NCBI GenBank assembly: GCA_963975935.1
Contig: CAXBIQ010000003.1
Coordinates: 186,001 to 250,000, forward strand
Direction: 5' to 3'
Length of the DNA stretch: 64,000 nucleotides
Source of the DNA: Planktosalinus sp963975935
GTDB taxonomy: Bacteria > Bacteroidota > Bacteroidia > Flavobacteriales > Flavobacteriaceae
A program made the translations under genes and the position numbers. The notes under the pieces are model-generated. The model did not search any database. It saw only the letters and a program-made list of their open reading frames with translations, and was not told where the DNA came from. Shown here in pieces: positions 1 through 8,613 of the stretch (position 1 is the stretch's first letter; the number at the start of each line of letters is the position of its first letter).

Positions 1-1218
1 AAAAATCTCAAAGGAGTTGAGGGTATAATTAACAGATTTTATCTGTATTTCAGTTTTTGCCGGGTTGGGGTATATTATAAAGTAGTTTTCATTATTATCA
101 GGAAGGCCAAGGGTATAATCAATTATTTTATATATAGCATCAGTGCCAAAGGATGCCAAATATAAATTATCGTTAACATCAACTCCAAAACTCGTGATGG
201 ATGAAAGCCCACCAAATGGACCGTAAAATGTTAATTCGCCATCTTCATTTATAGTTCCAATTTCACCCGTGCATAAGTCAGCAAAAAAATAAAGCCCCTG
301 AATAGCTGGAAACTCGGCACCTCTGTAGACATATCCCCCTGTAACAGAACACCTTGGTCCGTTACTGGAATATTCAGCATAGGGAAAGGTTAATTCTTCA
401 ACGGGTGGACATCCATTTGTGTTAAATGGGTTATTGCCCTCATAGCATCTCCAGCCATAGTTTAAGCCTCCAACAGTGCTGGGCTCTTTGTTGATTTCTT
501 CTAGTGCGTTTTGCCCCACATCAGCAATCCATAACTCACCGGTCTCTGTATCAAAAGAGAACTTCCATGGGTTTCTTACCCCATAAGCCCATATTTCATC
601 AAGGACAGCAGAATCATCTATAAAAGGATTATCAGCGGGAATATAGGGCGCCGGCACATCAACATCCAGCCTTAAAATTTTACCCAGATATGTAGAAAGT
701 GTTTGAGAGTTGTTTTGAGGGTCGCCGCCACTGCCGCCATCACCACTTGCAATGAAAAGTTTACCATCCGGTCCGAAAGCCAGATGCCCTCCATTGTGGT
801 TTGTAAATGGCTGGTTGAATGACAACATTTGTAACTCTGAGGCCGGATCTGCCACATCAGGATCTCCACTCACGGTAAACCTTGATATTTGTGTATTTCC
901 GCTTGTGTTTGTGTAGTAAACATAAAAAAAGCCATTCGATGCATAATTTGGATGAAAAGCAAGGCCCAGCAAACCGCGTTCACCACCCGAACTTACCAGT
1001 GAACTTATGTTTAGAAAGGGTGTAGTATTTACACTTCCGTCTGAATTCAATATTTTAATTTGACCGCCTTGTTCAACAATAAAAAGCCTGTCATCCCCGG
1101 CATGTTTAATCTCCAAAGGGTTGTTAAAACCACTGGCTATAAGCTCCAGATCTAAATCCTGTGATTGAGAGGTCATAATAAAAAGCAGGCATAGTAAGGA
1201 AGAGAAAAGGACTTTCAT
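1..1218 (-). CDS. PQQ-type sugar dehydrogenase, copy A (3' end outside window)
   Basis: Secreted soluble glucose/sorbosone-dehydrogenase-type beta-propeller, expected to oxidise aldose sugars with PQQ. The frame is open from ATG at 1218 to the window edge (406 codons). It begins with a signal peptide (MKVLFSSLLCLLF) and carries the family motifs ERGLLGLAFHP, NHNGGHLAFGPDG, WAYGVRNPWKF and GLNYGWRCYEG. At the window edge it enters a YPNPAKTEIQIKS stretch, the start of a type IX secretion type A sorting domain. It is a close paralogue of the complete gene at 1522-2883 and lies exactly 1665 bp from it. The missing part should be about 48 residues. The substrate is inferred from family only. Confidence 0.9.
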   Translation of the reverse strand, partial: MKVLFSSLLCLLFIMTSQSQDLDLELIASGFNNPLEIKHAGDDRLFIVEQGGQIKILNSDGSVNTTPFLNISSLVSSGGERGLLGLAFHPNYASNGFFYVYYTNTSGNTQISRFTVSGDPDVADPASELQMLSFNQPFTNHNGGHLAFGPDGKLFIASGDGGSGGDPQNNSQTLSTYLGKILRLDVDVPAPYIPADNPFIDDSAVLDEIWAYGVRNPWKFSFDTETGELWIADVGQNALEEINKEPSTVGGLNYGWRCYEGNNPFNTNGCPPVEELTFPYAEYSSNGPRCSVTGGYVYRGAEFPAIQGLYFFADLCTGEIGTINEDGELTFYGPFGGLSSITSFGVDVNDNLYLASFGTDAIYKIIDYTLGLPDNNENYFIIYPNPAKTEIQIKSVNYTLNSFEIF

Positions 1219-1281
1219 AACTCATGAAATTAAGATTAGATTACTAAAATAAAGAAAAATCTCTGTTTATTTAAGAAAAGC

Positions 1282-1521
1282 CTAATTCTTTAACTTTTCT
1301 GAAACTAGTGTACAGGCTTCGTCCAAAAGTTTATAAACGTGTTCAAAATCCATTTCACTCCCGTTGTAAGGATCATGAACATTGAAATTTTCATTTTCAG
1401 CAATATAAAAATTAGTCAAACCCATGATATTTTTTACGGGAAGCGGTAGGACTTCAACCGGATTTGTATCTCCTAATGTAGTTGGGATTAAATATAGGTT
1501 TCCTTTGATTTGGGGTTTCGT
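1282..1521 (-). pseudogene. chimeric remnant: methyltransferase N-terminus joined to tyrosine phosphatase C-terminus
   Basis: An open frame of 79 codons that starts directly after the stop of the downstream-unit dehydrogenase and has no ATG at its beginning; the expected start position reads ACG. The first ~40 residues (KGNLYLIPTTLGDT, EVLPLPVKNI, YIAENEN) look like the N-terminus of the Bacteroidota SAM-dependent methyltransferase related to RsmI. After ENEN the sequence switches to the phosphatase tail (DFEHVYKLLDEACTLV, ending SEKLKN), matching 2947-3060. The switch falls on a 12-bp sequence present in the phosphatase gene too, so this is the joint of the tandem duplication. It is unlikely to make a functional protein. 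Confidence 0.82.
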
Positions 1522-2883
1522 TTATTTTTTTATTAGTTTTTTGACTTGGGACATACCCTCTGTAGTTTTGACATTCACAAAATAAACCCCGCTTTTAAAT
1601 TGGGATACATCAATAACGTTTGAGTTCCCCTGAAACGTTCCTGAAGTAACACTGCGACCTTTTATATCAAAAATATCGAAAGAATTAAGGGGTTGGCTGC
1701 CAGATTTTATCTGTATTTTTGTTTTTGCAGGGTTTGGGTAAATTAGAAAGATATTTTCGTCATAATCAGAAACCCCCAATGTGTTGTCAATTACTTTATA
1801 AATAGCATCACTGCCAAAGGATGCCAAATATAGATTATTATCTACATCAACACCAAAACTCGTGATTAGTGAAAACCCAAATGGACCGTGAAATGTTAAG
1901 TCGCCCTCTTGATTAATTGTTCCAATTTCACCAGTGCATAAGTCAGCAAAAAAATAAAGCCCCTGAATAGCCGGAAACTCGGCTCCTCTGTAAACATATC
2001 CCCCTGTAACAGAACACCTTGAACCGCTACTGGAATATTCAGCATAGGGAAAGGTTAATTCTTCAACGGGTGGACATCCATTTGTGTTAAAGGGGTTATT
2101 GCCCTCATAGCATCTCCAGCCATAGTTTAAGCCTCCAACATCGCTGGGCTCTTTGTTAATTTCTTCCCATGAAAACTCCCCAACATCGGCTATCCATATG
2201 TCATCGGTTTCATTATCGAATGAGAATTTCCAGGGATTCCGCACACCATAAGCCCATATTTCATCCAGTACATCAGGATCGTCAACAAATGGGTTGTCAG
2301 CCGGAATATAAGGAGCTGGTAAGTCAACATCGAGCCTTAAAATTTTACCCGAATATGTAGAAAGTGTTTGAGAGTTGTTTTGCGGGTCGCCGCCGCCGCC
2401 ACCATCACCAGTGGCAATAAAAAGTTTACCGTCAGGTCCGAAAGCAAGATGCCCTCCATTATGATTTGAAGCTCCATGACTGAATGACAACATTTGTAAT
2501 TCTGAAGCGGGATTTGCGATATCAGGGTCTCCGCTCACGGAAAATCTTGATATTTGTGTGTTGCCATTGGTATTTGTATAATTAACGTAAAAAAAACCGT
2601 TTGAGGCATAATCAGGATGGAAAGCAAGGCCTAGCAAACCGCGTTCCCCACCCGAACTTACCTGTGAACTTATGTTTAGAAATGGTGTAGTATTTACACT
2701 TCCGTCTGAATTCAATATTTTAATTTGACCGCCTTGCTCAACAATAAAAAGCCTGTCGTCACCTGCGTGTTTAATTTCAAGAGGGGAATCAAAACCGCTT
2801 GCCACAAGTTCCAACTCCAGTTCCTGTGATTGAATGGTCATAATAAAAAGCAGAGATAATAAGGTAGAGAAAAGGACTTTCAT
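1522..2883 (-). CDS. PQQ-type sugar dehydrogenase, copy B, with T9SS sorting tail
   Basis: Complete 453-aa secreted sugar dehydrogenase. Residues 1-20 form a signal peptide; residues ~25-360 form the glucose/sorbosone dehydrogenase six-bladed propeller, with ERGLLGLAFHPDY, NHNGGHLAFGPDGKL, WAYGVRNPWKFSF and GLNYGWRCYEGN; residues ~380-453 are a type A T9SS sorting domain (IYPNPAKTKIQIKS ... GVYFVNVKT ... KKLIKK). Family members transfer electrons from aldoses to PQQ; the location is expected to be the outer membrane surface or outside the cell. It lies 63 bp after the phosphatase and is in the same direction. Copy A at 1-1218 is its tandem duplicate. Confidence 0.92.
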   Translation of the reverse strand: MKVLFSTLLSLLFIMTIQSQELELELVASGFDSPLEIKHAGDDRLFIVEQGGQIKILNSDGSVNTTPFLNISSQVSSGGERGLLGLAFHPDYASNGFFYVNYTNTNGNTQISRFSVSGDPDIANPASELQMLSFSHGASNHNGGHLAFGPDGKLFIATGDGGGGGDPQNNSQTLSTYSGKILRLDVDLPAPYIPADNPFVDDPDVLDEIWAYGVRNPWKFSFDNETDDIWIADVGEFSWEEINKEPSDVGGLNYGWRCYEGNNPFNTNGCPPVEELTFPYAEYSSSGSRCSVTGGYVYRGAEFPAIQGLYFFADLCTGEIGTINQEGDLTFHGPFGFSLITSFGVDVDNNLYLASFGSDAIYKVIDNTLGVSDYDENIFLIYPNPAKTKIQIKSGSQPLNSFDIFDIKGRSVTSGTFQGNSNVIDVSQFKSGVYFVNVKTTEGMSQVKKLIKK

Positions 2884-2946
2884 AGTAAATGAAATTAAGA
2901 TTAGATTACTAAAATAAAGAAAAACCTCTGTTTATTTAAGAAAAGC

Positions 2947-3405
2947 CTACTTCTTTAACTTTTCTGCAACTAGTGTACAGGCTTCGTCCAGAAGTTTATA
3001 GACGTGTTCAAAATCCCTGTCATCACCGTGGTAAGGATCTGGAACGTCGACATTTTCATTTTCAAAAAGTTCGTTTAGAATGAGTTTTACTTTTTGTTTA
3101 TGAGTGTCGTCTGAGGTGAGTTTTAAAATATTTTCTTTGTTCGAGGCGTCCATAACAAAGATATGATCAAACGCATCAAAATCCTCTGGGGTGAATTGCC
3201 GGGCTCTTTGTGAGCTTATATCGAGTCCAAATTTCTGAGCAACTTTTATAGTTCTGGGGTCTGGCTTTTCACCGGCATGCCAATTTCCGGTGCCGGCAGA
3301 ATCGATGATAAATTTATCTGAATCCAATTTTGACCTGAGAATACCCTCCGCTAAGGGAGACCTGCAGATGTTTCCAAGACAAACCATCAATATTTTTGTC
3401 TTCAT
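2947..3405 (-). CDS. low-molecular-weight protein-tyrosine-phosphatase
   Basis: 152-aa cytosolic phosphatase that removes phosphate from phosphotyrosine by way of a cysteine phospho-enzyme. The active-site loop CLGNICRSPLAEG (C-x5-R-S) is at residues 9-21, and the general-acid loop DPYHGD is near residue 121. The length is typical for the family. It starts 13 bp after dnaA ends, in the same direction, an order common in Flavobacteriaceae. Its last ~38 codons were copied into the tandem duplication and survive as the tail of the chimera at 1282-1521; the gene itself is intact. In bacteria such enzymes often regulate tyrosine kinases of polysaccharide export, but nothing here identifies the partner. 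Confidence 0.95.
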   Translation of the reverse strand: MKTKILMVCLGNICRSPLAEGILRSKLDSDKFIIDSAGTGNWHAGEKPDPRTIKVAQKFGLDISSQRARQFTPEDFDAFDHIFVMDASNKENILKLTSDDTHKQKVKLILNELFENENVDVPDPYHGDDRDFEHVYKLLDEACTLVAEKLKK

Positions 3406-3418
3406 CAGAAGAAGTTTT

Positions 3419-4846
3419 TTATAGTGTAAGCTTTTTGTTGAGGTCTTCTACATACTTTCTGAATTGCTTGTCTGTAGAGGTAAGGTTATCAACAGTTTTA
3501 CAGGCGTGAAGTACAGTTGCGTGATCACGTCTGCCAATTTGTGAACCAATGCTTGCCAGTGATGCTTTAGTAAATTTTTTCGCAAAAAACATGGCAAGTT
3601 GCCGCGCCTGGACGATATGACGTTTTCGGGTTTTAGACTGTAACGTGTCAACATCCATCTGAAAATAATCTGAAACCACTTTTTGAATGTAATCAATAGA
3701 AACCTCACGCTTGGTGTGTTTTACATAATTATCGACAATTTTTCTGGCGAGATCCAGGGTGATTTCCCTTCGGTTAAAAGAGGAATGTGCAATCAGTGAT
3801 ATGATGGCTCCTTCAAGTTCCCTGATGTTGGTTTTTATATTGTTTGCCAGAAATTCAACAATCTCTTCGGGCATTTCCACACCGTCACGGTATAGTTTGT
3901 TTTTGATGATAGAGACGCGTGTTTCAAAGTCAGGGTGCTGTAGTTCTGCAGAAAGCCCCCATTTGAAGCGTGATAGCAGGCGTTGTTCAATATCTATCAT
4001 ATCAACCGGTGCCTTGTCACTGGTAAGAATAACTTGTTTCCCGTTTTGGTGCAAATGGTTGAAAATATGGAAAAATACATCTTGTGTACCCGACTTCCCT
4101 GAAAGGAACTGGATATCATCAACAATAAGCACATCCATGATCTGGTAGAAATGTATGAAATCATTTCTGTTATTTTTCTTGACAGACTCAATGTATTGCT
4201 GGGTGAATTTTTCAGCCGAAATATAGAGAACTGTCTTCTCGGGATACTTATCTTTGATTTCAACACCCATAGCATGAGCCAGATGAGTTTTTCCTAGACC
4301 AACTCCACCAAAGACTAACAAAGGGTTAAAAGAAGTGCCTCCGGGCTTGTTGGATACTGCAAGGCCGGCAGATCGTGCCAGGCGGTTTGAATCACCTTCC
4401 AAAAAGTTTTCAAAACTGTAATTAGGATTGAGTTGCGACTCAATTTTTACATTTCTGATGCCCGGGATTACAAATGGATTTCTTAACTCGGGGTTTTTAT
4501 TTTTTATAGGTACATCAACATCCTGTGACTTTACCTGAGAATGGCTTGCACTTGGAATTTTTTCTGTAAAGGGTTGTTTGTTCCCGTAGGTGTTTTCCAT
4601 TTTGATGACATACACCAGTTTTGCGTTTTCACCTAATTCTTTTGTGAGGGATACTTTTAAAAGTTTAACATAATGCTCTTCTAACCATTCATAAAAAAAC
4701 TTACTGGGTACTTGAATACTTAATGCGTTGTCTGTTAGCTTAACAGCCTGTATGGGCTCAAACCAAGTTTTAAATGCTTGTGGGGAGATGTTGTCTGCTA
4801 TAAAGGACAGACAATTCGTCCAAACTGATTGCGCAGTTTTGCTCAT
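3419..4846 (-). CDS. dnaA: chromosomal replication initiator DnaA
   Basis: 475-aa initiator ATPase that binds DnaA boxes and opens the origin. Domain I (SVWTNCLSFIADNISPQAFKTW) is at the N-terminus; the AAA+ core has Walker A GGVGLGKTHL, Walker B LIVDDIQFL and sensor region SRFKWGLSAELQ; domain IV carries the DNA-binding signature GRRDHATVLHACKTV. The ATG at 4846 gives a standard N-terminus. The 200-bp gap to the divergent thioesterase gene has no clear cluster of DnaA boxes (only a weak TGTGAACAA near 4932), so this need not be the origin. Confidence 0.98.
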   Translation of the reverse strand: MSKTAQSVWTNCLSFIADNISPQAFKTWFEPIQAVKLTDNALSIQVPSKFFYEWLEEHYVKLLKVSLTKELGENAKLVYVIKMENTYGNKQPFTEKIPSASHSQVKSQDVDVPIKNKNPELRNPFVIPGIRNVKIESQLNPNYSFENFLEGDSNRLARSAGLAVSNKPGGTSFNPLLVFGGVGLGKTHLAHAMGVEIKDKYPEKTVLYISAEKFTQQYIESVKKNNRNDFIHFYQIMDVLIVDDIQFLSGKSGTQDVFFHIFNHLHQNGKQVILTSDKAPVDMIDIEQRLLSRFKWGLSAELQHPDFETRVSIIKNKLYRDGVEMPEEIVEFLANNIKTNIRELEGAIISLIAHSSFNRREITLDLARKIVDNYVKHTKREVSIDYIQKVVSDYFQMDVDTLQSKTRKRHIVQARQLAMFFAKKFTKASLASIGSQIGRRDHATVLHACKTVDNLTSTDKQFRKYVEDLNKKLTL

Positions 4847-5048
4847 GCCGGGATTAGTAGTTTTTATAAATTAGTTAGTTATGAAAAAAAAAGAGAAAAT
4901 GGATTTCTCTTGGATTCTTACTACGCAAATATGTGAACAAATTATTGAAAAAAAAAACAGAAAGGGTATTGAATATTCAATTTTTTTTTCTCATACTGCG
5001 AGTGTATAAACATACGAAAAAAATGCACCCTTTCAAAAAATATTACTG

Positions 5049-5462
5049 ATGCAAAAAGATTTTTTACAAGTGCGGGTTCGGTATGGAGAAACCGATCAAA
5101 TGGGGGTGGTGTACTATGGAAATTATGCCCAGTACTTTGAGATGGGACGCACTGAGTGGCTTAGGAAATTCGGGCTTTCATACAAATGGATGGAAGATAA
5201 TGGTATAATGCTTCCTGTCATAGACTTGAACGTTAAGTTTAAACAAGCTGCACATTATGATGACCTTTTGACGGTAGTTACAGAGCTTCAGAAACTTCCT
5301 ACAATCAGAATTGCTTTTAATTATGAAATTTACAACGAAAAAAAGGAGCTTATTACTACGGCATCTACCACTTTGGTTTTTGTCGATAAAGTGACTAAAA
5401 AACCCATGATGGCCCCGCAATATTTAATTGAAAAATTACGAAATATTGATTTTGACTCTTAA
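5049..5462 (+). CDS. YbgC/FadM-type acyl-CoA thioesterase
   Basis: 137-aa hot-dog fold thioesterase of the 4HBT family. The signature RYGETDQMGVVYYGNYAQYFE carries the conserved Asp and the YGNY turn typical of YbgC-like acyl-CoA thioesterases, which hydrolyse short or medium acyl-CoA, sometimes with the Tol-Pal system; no tol or pal genes are near. It is divergent from dnaA, and its stop overlaps by 4 bp the stop of the convergent yigZ-like gene. The substrate cannot be told from sequence. Confidence 0.9.
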   Translation: MQKDFLQVRVRYGETDQMGVVYYGNYAQYFEMGRTEWLRKFGLSYKWMEDNGIMLPVIDLNVKFKQAAHYDDLLTVVTELQKLPTIRIAFNYEIYNEKKELITTASTTLVFVDKVTKKPMMAPQYLIEKLRNIDFDS

Positions 5463-6070
5463 GAGATTTCTTTTACTGAAACTTCATAGATAGCATCAAA
5501 AATTCCTTCAATTTCATCTGCCATAGATTTTCTCACGGAAATAAAAATTTTACAATCCAACTCCAGTTTCTGATCTATCAAATTCAGGTTTTTTTCCTTG
5601 ATGACCCGCATCACCTTGTTCATATTTTTATACTCAAAACCAATTTCAAAAGTGATGTCAATTGTTTTTTCAATGATTTTGGCTGCTTCCAAAGTCATTT
5701 TTGCGCTGGTTTTATAGGCGCTTATCAATCCGCCCACCCCAAGTTTGATTCCACCAAAATAGCGCACAACCACCACAAACACATCGGTGAGTTCAAAAGA
5801 TTGGATTTGTCCATAAATGGGCATTCCCGCGCTGTTTGAGGGTTCACCGTCATCGTTTGCACGAAAATAAACCGGGTCCGTTCCCACCTGATAAGCATAA
5901 CAAAAATGACGGGCACTTTTATGTTTCTCTTTAACAGATTCAAGACATATGTTTACATCTTCTTCATTTTTTACAGGAAATGCATATCCAAAAAACTTGC
6001 TTCCTTTTTCCTTAAAAAGGGTTTCCTCTGAAGGTTTTGTGATGGTTTTATAAGTATCCTTTTCTTCCAT
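5459..6070 (-). CDS. YigZ/IMPACT family protein
   Basis: 203-aa protein with an N-terminal UPF0029/IMPACT domain: KGSKFFGYAFPV, ARHFCYAYQVG, NDDGEPSNSAGMPIYGQI and the VVRYFGGIKLGVGGL block. The C-terminal ~60 residues form the usual DUF1949-like ferredoxin-fold domain. The molecular role in bacteria is not settled; relatives bind ribosomes or nucleic acids. Its ATG overlaps the stop of the upstream EamA transporter gene by 1 bp. It is the last gene of a tight four-gene run (ribD, HAD, EamA, yigZ) on the minus strand. Confidence 0.92.
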   Translation of the reverse strand: MEEKDTYKTITKPSEETLFKEKGSKFFGYAFPVKNEEDVNICLESVKEKHKSARHFCYAYQVGTDPVYFRANDDGEPSNSAGMPIYGQIQSFELTDVFVVVVRYFGGIKLGVGGLISAYKTSAKMTLEAAKIIEKTIDITFEIGFEYKNMNKVMRVIKEKNLNLIDQKLELDCKIFISVRKSMADEIEGIFDAIYEVSVKEIS

Positions 6071-6921
6071 CAGGTATAAATAACTAAAAAGATACTGATA
6101 ACCGCAAGCCCAATCCCGACCCAGTTTTTGGGTAATAGTTTTTCTTTAAACGCAAGTAAGCCCACTAATGTAGAAAGCATCACGATGCTTACATGGTTTA
6201 CCGTAAAGACCATGGAACTTTCAAGACCTTCAGTGGCAAGCGCCTCAAGTAAAAAAACGATTGAAAAATAATTGGGGATACCTAGAGCAACTCCTCCAAG
6301 AATACTTCTCCAATGAATTTTCCAGTTTCCTTTGAAGACCATAAACAAGGTTCCAAACAAACCTGCAAAACCAAAAATAGTTGTCGAAAATATGGAGATC
6401 TGTGCCCCGTCAACATAATTGGTTTCCAAAAATTTCAACGCCGTGTCAATGATGCCTGACCCCAAAAACAAAAGAACAGGAAAGAGAATATTGCGCCATT
6501 TGAATCCTTCCTTGCTTTTTACCGAAGCCAGGTAAACAGCCACTAAAGCCAAAATAATCCCTAGAATCTTTAAAAAACCGGCACTTTCCTGATAGACCAC
6601 AATTCCAAATACCACCGGAATCACTACAGACATTTTAGTTGCTACTGATGTGACTGCCACACCACTGCGTTGTGCCGTGATGCCCATAATGTTAAAGATG
6701 ATGATAAAGAGCATTCCAAGGAAAACAGTCCCTATAAACCAGGCACTTGAAGTGACTTCGCTTAACGCCATTTTTGATTCTGACATGAAAAAGCCAAACA
6801 CAAAGGCTATGTAATAATTGATGACAATAGCGTGAACCGTATTGACTTTAAACTGTTTGAATAATTTAAAAACCACATACAGAAAACTGGATACCAGTAT
6901 GCTAAATAACAGGTAGATCAA
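6070..6921 (-). CDS. EamA/DMT-family transporter
   Basis: 283-aa inner-membrane protein with about ten hydrophobic helices in two five-helix halves, as in the drug/metabolite transporter superfamily. The second half contains a typical EamA repeat (GGVALGIPNYFSIVFLLEAL ... VSIVMLSTLVGLLAFKEKL), and the protein ends LAVISIFLVIYT. The substrate is unknown. The start overlaps the end of the HAD gene by 4 bp (ATGA), which suggests translational coupling. Confidence 0.88.
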   Translation of the reverse strand: MIYLLFSILVSSFLYVVFKLFKQFKVNTVHAIVINYYIAFVFGFFMSESKMALSEVTSSAWFIGTVFLGMLFIIIFNIMGITAQRSGVAVTSVATKMSVVIPVVFGIVVYQESAGFLKILGIILALVAVYLASVKSKEGFKWRNILFPVLLFLGSGIIDTALKFLETNYVDGAQISIFSTTIFGFAGLFGTLFMVFKGNWKIHWRSILGGVALGIPNYFSIVFLLEALATEGLESSMVFTVNHVSIVMLSTLVGLLAFKEKLLPKNWVGIGLAVISIFLVIYT

Positions 6922-7526
6922 AATATATGACTGTATTTGGTGAATAATTCAGTGACGTCTTCAGTTAAGGGATTGATGTTCCAGGTGTGGATGCCAAGTT
7001 CTTTGGCGGCATCAGTATTTGCTTTGGTGTCGTCAATAAAAAAAATATGTTCAGGATTTAAATTATTGTCATTCATTACAAACTCATAAATCGAAGCATC
7101 TGGTTTTCTGAGATTAATCTCGTGGGAAAGATAAAACTTTTCAAAGCAATTTTTAAAACGTTCAAAATAAGGAATGTTCTCTTTTACCCAGTCTATATGA
7201 ATTTCATTGGTGTTGCTTAATAAAAGCAATTGGTATTTTTTTGATGTAGCAAGTTCTTCTAAAAATTGGATGCGGTGTTCAGGAAAATCAAGGAGTATGG
7301 CATTCCAGGCCTCGATGAGCTGATGTTTAGATACTTCGGGAAACCAATTTTGATACTTATCCACAAAGTCTTCTGAAGTTATTTGGCCCTTTTCATATTG
7401 ATTGTTTAACATTTGTATTTCAGGAGCGAATTCTTTCGCACCAAGCTTTTTTAGTTCACGGGCAGTGGCTTCTTTATCGAGATTTAAAAAAACATCCCCA
7501 AAATCAAACAATAGTGTTTTAATCAT
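6918..7526 (-). CDS. HAD-family hydrolase
   Basis: 202-aa haloacid-dehalogenase-like phosphatase. Motif I is DFGDV (residues 8-12), motif II LLSNTNEIH near residue 102, motif III Lys in RKPDASIYEF, and motif IV FFIDDTKANTDAA. The cap is the small alpha-helical type of YihX-like sugar-phosphate phosphatases. The gene overlaps the end of ribD by 8 bp. Its place directly after ribD makes it a candidate for the missing dephosphorylation step of riboflavin synthesis, but that is only inferred from position. Confidence 0.88.
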   Translation of the reverse strand: MIKTLLFDFGDVFLNLDKEATARELKKLGAKEFAPEIQMLNNQYEKGQITSEDFVDKYQNWFPEVSKHQLIEAWNAILLDFPEHRIQFLEELATSKKYQLLLLSNTNEIHIDWVKENIPYFERFKNCFEKFYLSHEINLRKPDASIYEFVMNDNNLNPEHIFFIDDTKANTDAAKELGIHTWNINPLTEDVTELFTKYSHIF

Positions 7527-8565
7527 TGTAATATAGGCTTAGTTGGTCTTCAGAAACTGATACAGATTGATTTATGTTTTTGTTTATAACAGGTGATTTA
7601 ACCCCTTCGCTCAGTACATTATTACCTGTAAAAACCCTTGCTTCGTCCCAGAGATTTGAGTCAATAAAGGTTTGTAAGGTTTGTGTGCCCCCTTCAATAA
7701 TTAGCGATTGAATTTGGTGATTGTATAGCACACCACAAATGAGCTGGGGAAGGTTTTTGTCAAAAGCAATGATTTCAAAATGAACATTCTTTAAATCGGG
7801 AAGTTCAGTTTTATTTTTTGATGTAAGGACAATGGTTTTTACAGTTCCGTCAAGTACTGCAGCATCACTATTAATTTTAAGATGTTGATCGAGTATAACC
7901 CTCACCGGGCTATTTCCTTCCCAAAGCCGGTTTGTCAATTGCGGATTGTCTTTTAAAACTGTAGTGGTTCCTACTAGAATCGCTTGTTCTTCACTGCGCC
8001 ATTTATGCACAAGTTGTTTTGATGCTTTTCCGGTAATCCAGAAGGGGTTTCCGGTTACCTGTTGTTTTGGGGCGATAAAACCATCTGACGTTTGTGCCCA
8101 TTTTAAAATGATGTACGGACGTTTTTTTTGATGTAAAGTAAAGAACCGTTTATTGATATTTATACAATCATCTTCCAATATGCCCACAGCGACTTTGCAT
8201 CCTGATTCCAATAATTTTTTTACACCGCGACCGGCCACTTTGGGATTGGGGTCCAGGCAACCTACTACAACTTTTGGGATTTTGTGATGTACAATCAAAT
8301 CAGCACAAGGGGGTGTTTTTCCAAAATGACTGCACGGCTCCAGGCTCACATAAAGTATGGCTTTTTTTAATAGAGATTTATCTTCTATACTGTTAATGGC
8401 ATTCACTTCAGCATGGGGTTTGCCGGCTTTTTGATGCCAGCCTTCACCAATGATTTTATCTTGGTAAACAACCACACTTCCCACCATAGGGTTTGGGTAG
8501 GTTTTACCCAGCCCCAATTGGGCCAAATCGATGCAGCGCTGCATGTATTTTTGGTGTTCAGACAA
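7519..8565 (-). CDS. ribD: bifunctional riboflavin biosynthesis protein RibD
   Basis: 348-aa enzyme for two steps of riboflavin synthesis: deamination of the pyrimidine ring, then reduction of the ribosyl side chain. The N-terminal deaminase has the zinc motif HAEVNAI and EPCSHFGKTPPCADL; the C-terminal reductase begins at PYIILKWAQTSDGFI and contains IIEGGTQTLQTFI. The length fits a full two-domain RibD. It is the first gene of the ribD-HAD-EamA-yigZ run and is divergent from the GNAT gene, with 48 bp between starts. No riboswitch-like leader fits in that gap. Confidence 0.96.
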   Translation of the reverse strand: MSEHQKYMQRCIDLAQLGLGKTYPNPMVGSVVVYQDKIIGEGWHQKAGKPHAEVNAINSIEDKSLLKKAILYVSLEPCSHFGKTPPCADLIVHHKIPKVVVGCLDPNPKVAGRGVKKLLESGCKVAVGILEDDCININKRFFTLHQKKRPYIILKWAQTSDGFIAPKQQVTGNPFWITGKASKQLVHKWRSEEQAILVGTTTVLKDNPQLTNRLWEGNSPVRVILDQHLKINSDAAVLDGTVKTIVLTSKNKTELPDLKNVHFEIIAFDKNLPQLICGVLYNHQIQSLIIEGGTQTLQTFIDSNLWDEARVFTGNNVLSEGVKSPVINKNINQSVSVSEDQLSLYYND

Positions 8566-8613
8566 GAAAAATTACATTACCTTTATACCACAAAAATAGC
8601 ACAATTAAATCGA

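Larger units (their letters stand above)
1..3063. repeat. 1665-bp tandem duplication (left unit cut by window edge)
   Basis: Two direct copies of one segment. Matching points are all 1665 bp apart: dehydrogenase starts 1218 and 2883, phosphatase stop codons 1282 and 2947, and the 12-bp motif ATTTTCATTTTC at 1387-1398 and 3052-3063. The spacers between dehydrogenase start and phosphatase stop (1219-1281 and 2884-2946) are nearly identical. The right unit therefore runs from about 1399 to 3063. Each unit holds the 3' end of the phosphatase, a dehydrogenase gene and, for the right unit, the first codons of a methyltransferase. Confidence 0.88.

Noticed and set aside
4847..5048. Replication origin beside dnaA
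   Set aside because: Only one weak DnaA-box-like site (TGTGAACAA near 4932) and AT-rich runs; no cluster of boxes. In Bacteroidota the origin is often away from dnaA. A GC-skew plot of the whole chromosome would decide.
8413..8613. N-terminal extension of the GNAT gene
   Set aside because: It would overlap ribD antisense and adds residues without family similarity; the ATG at 8614 gives a normal GNAT start.
8566..8613. FMN riboswitch ahead of ribD
   Set aside because: The 48-bp gap to the divergent gene is too short for the aptamer and shows none of its conserved elements.
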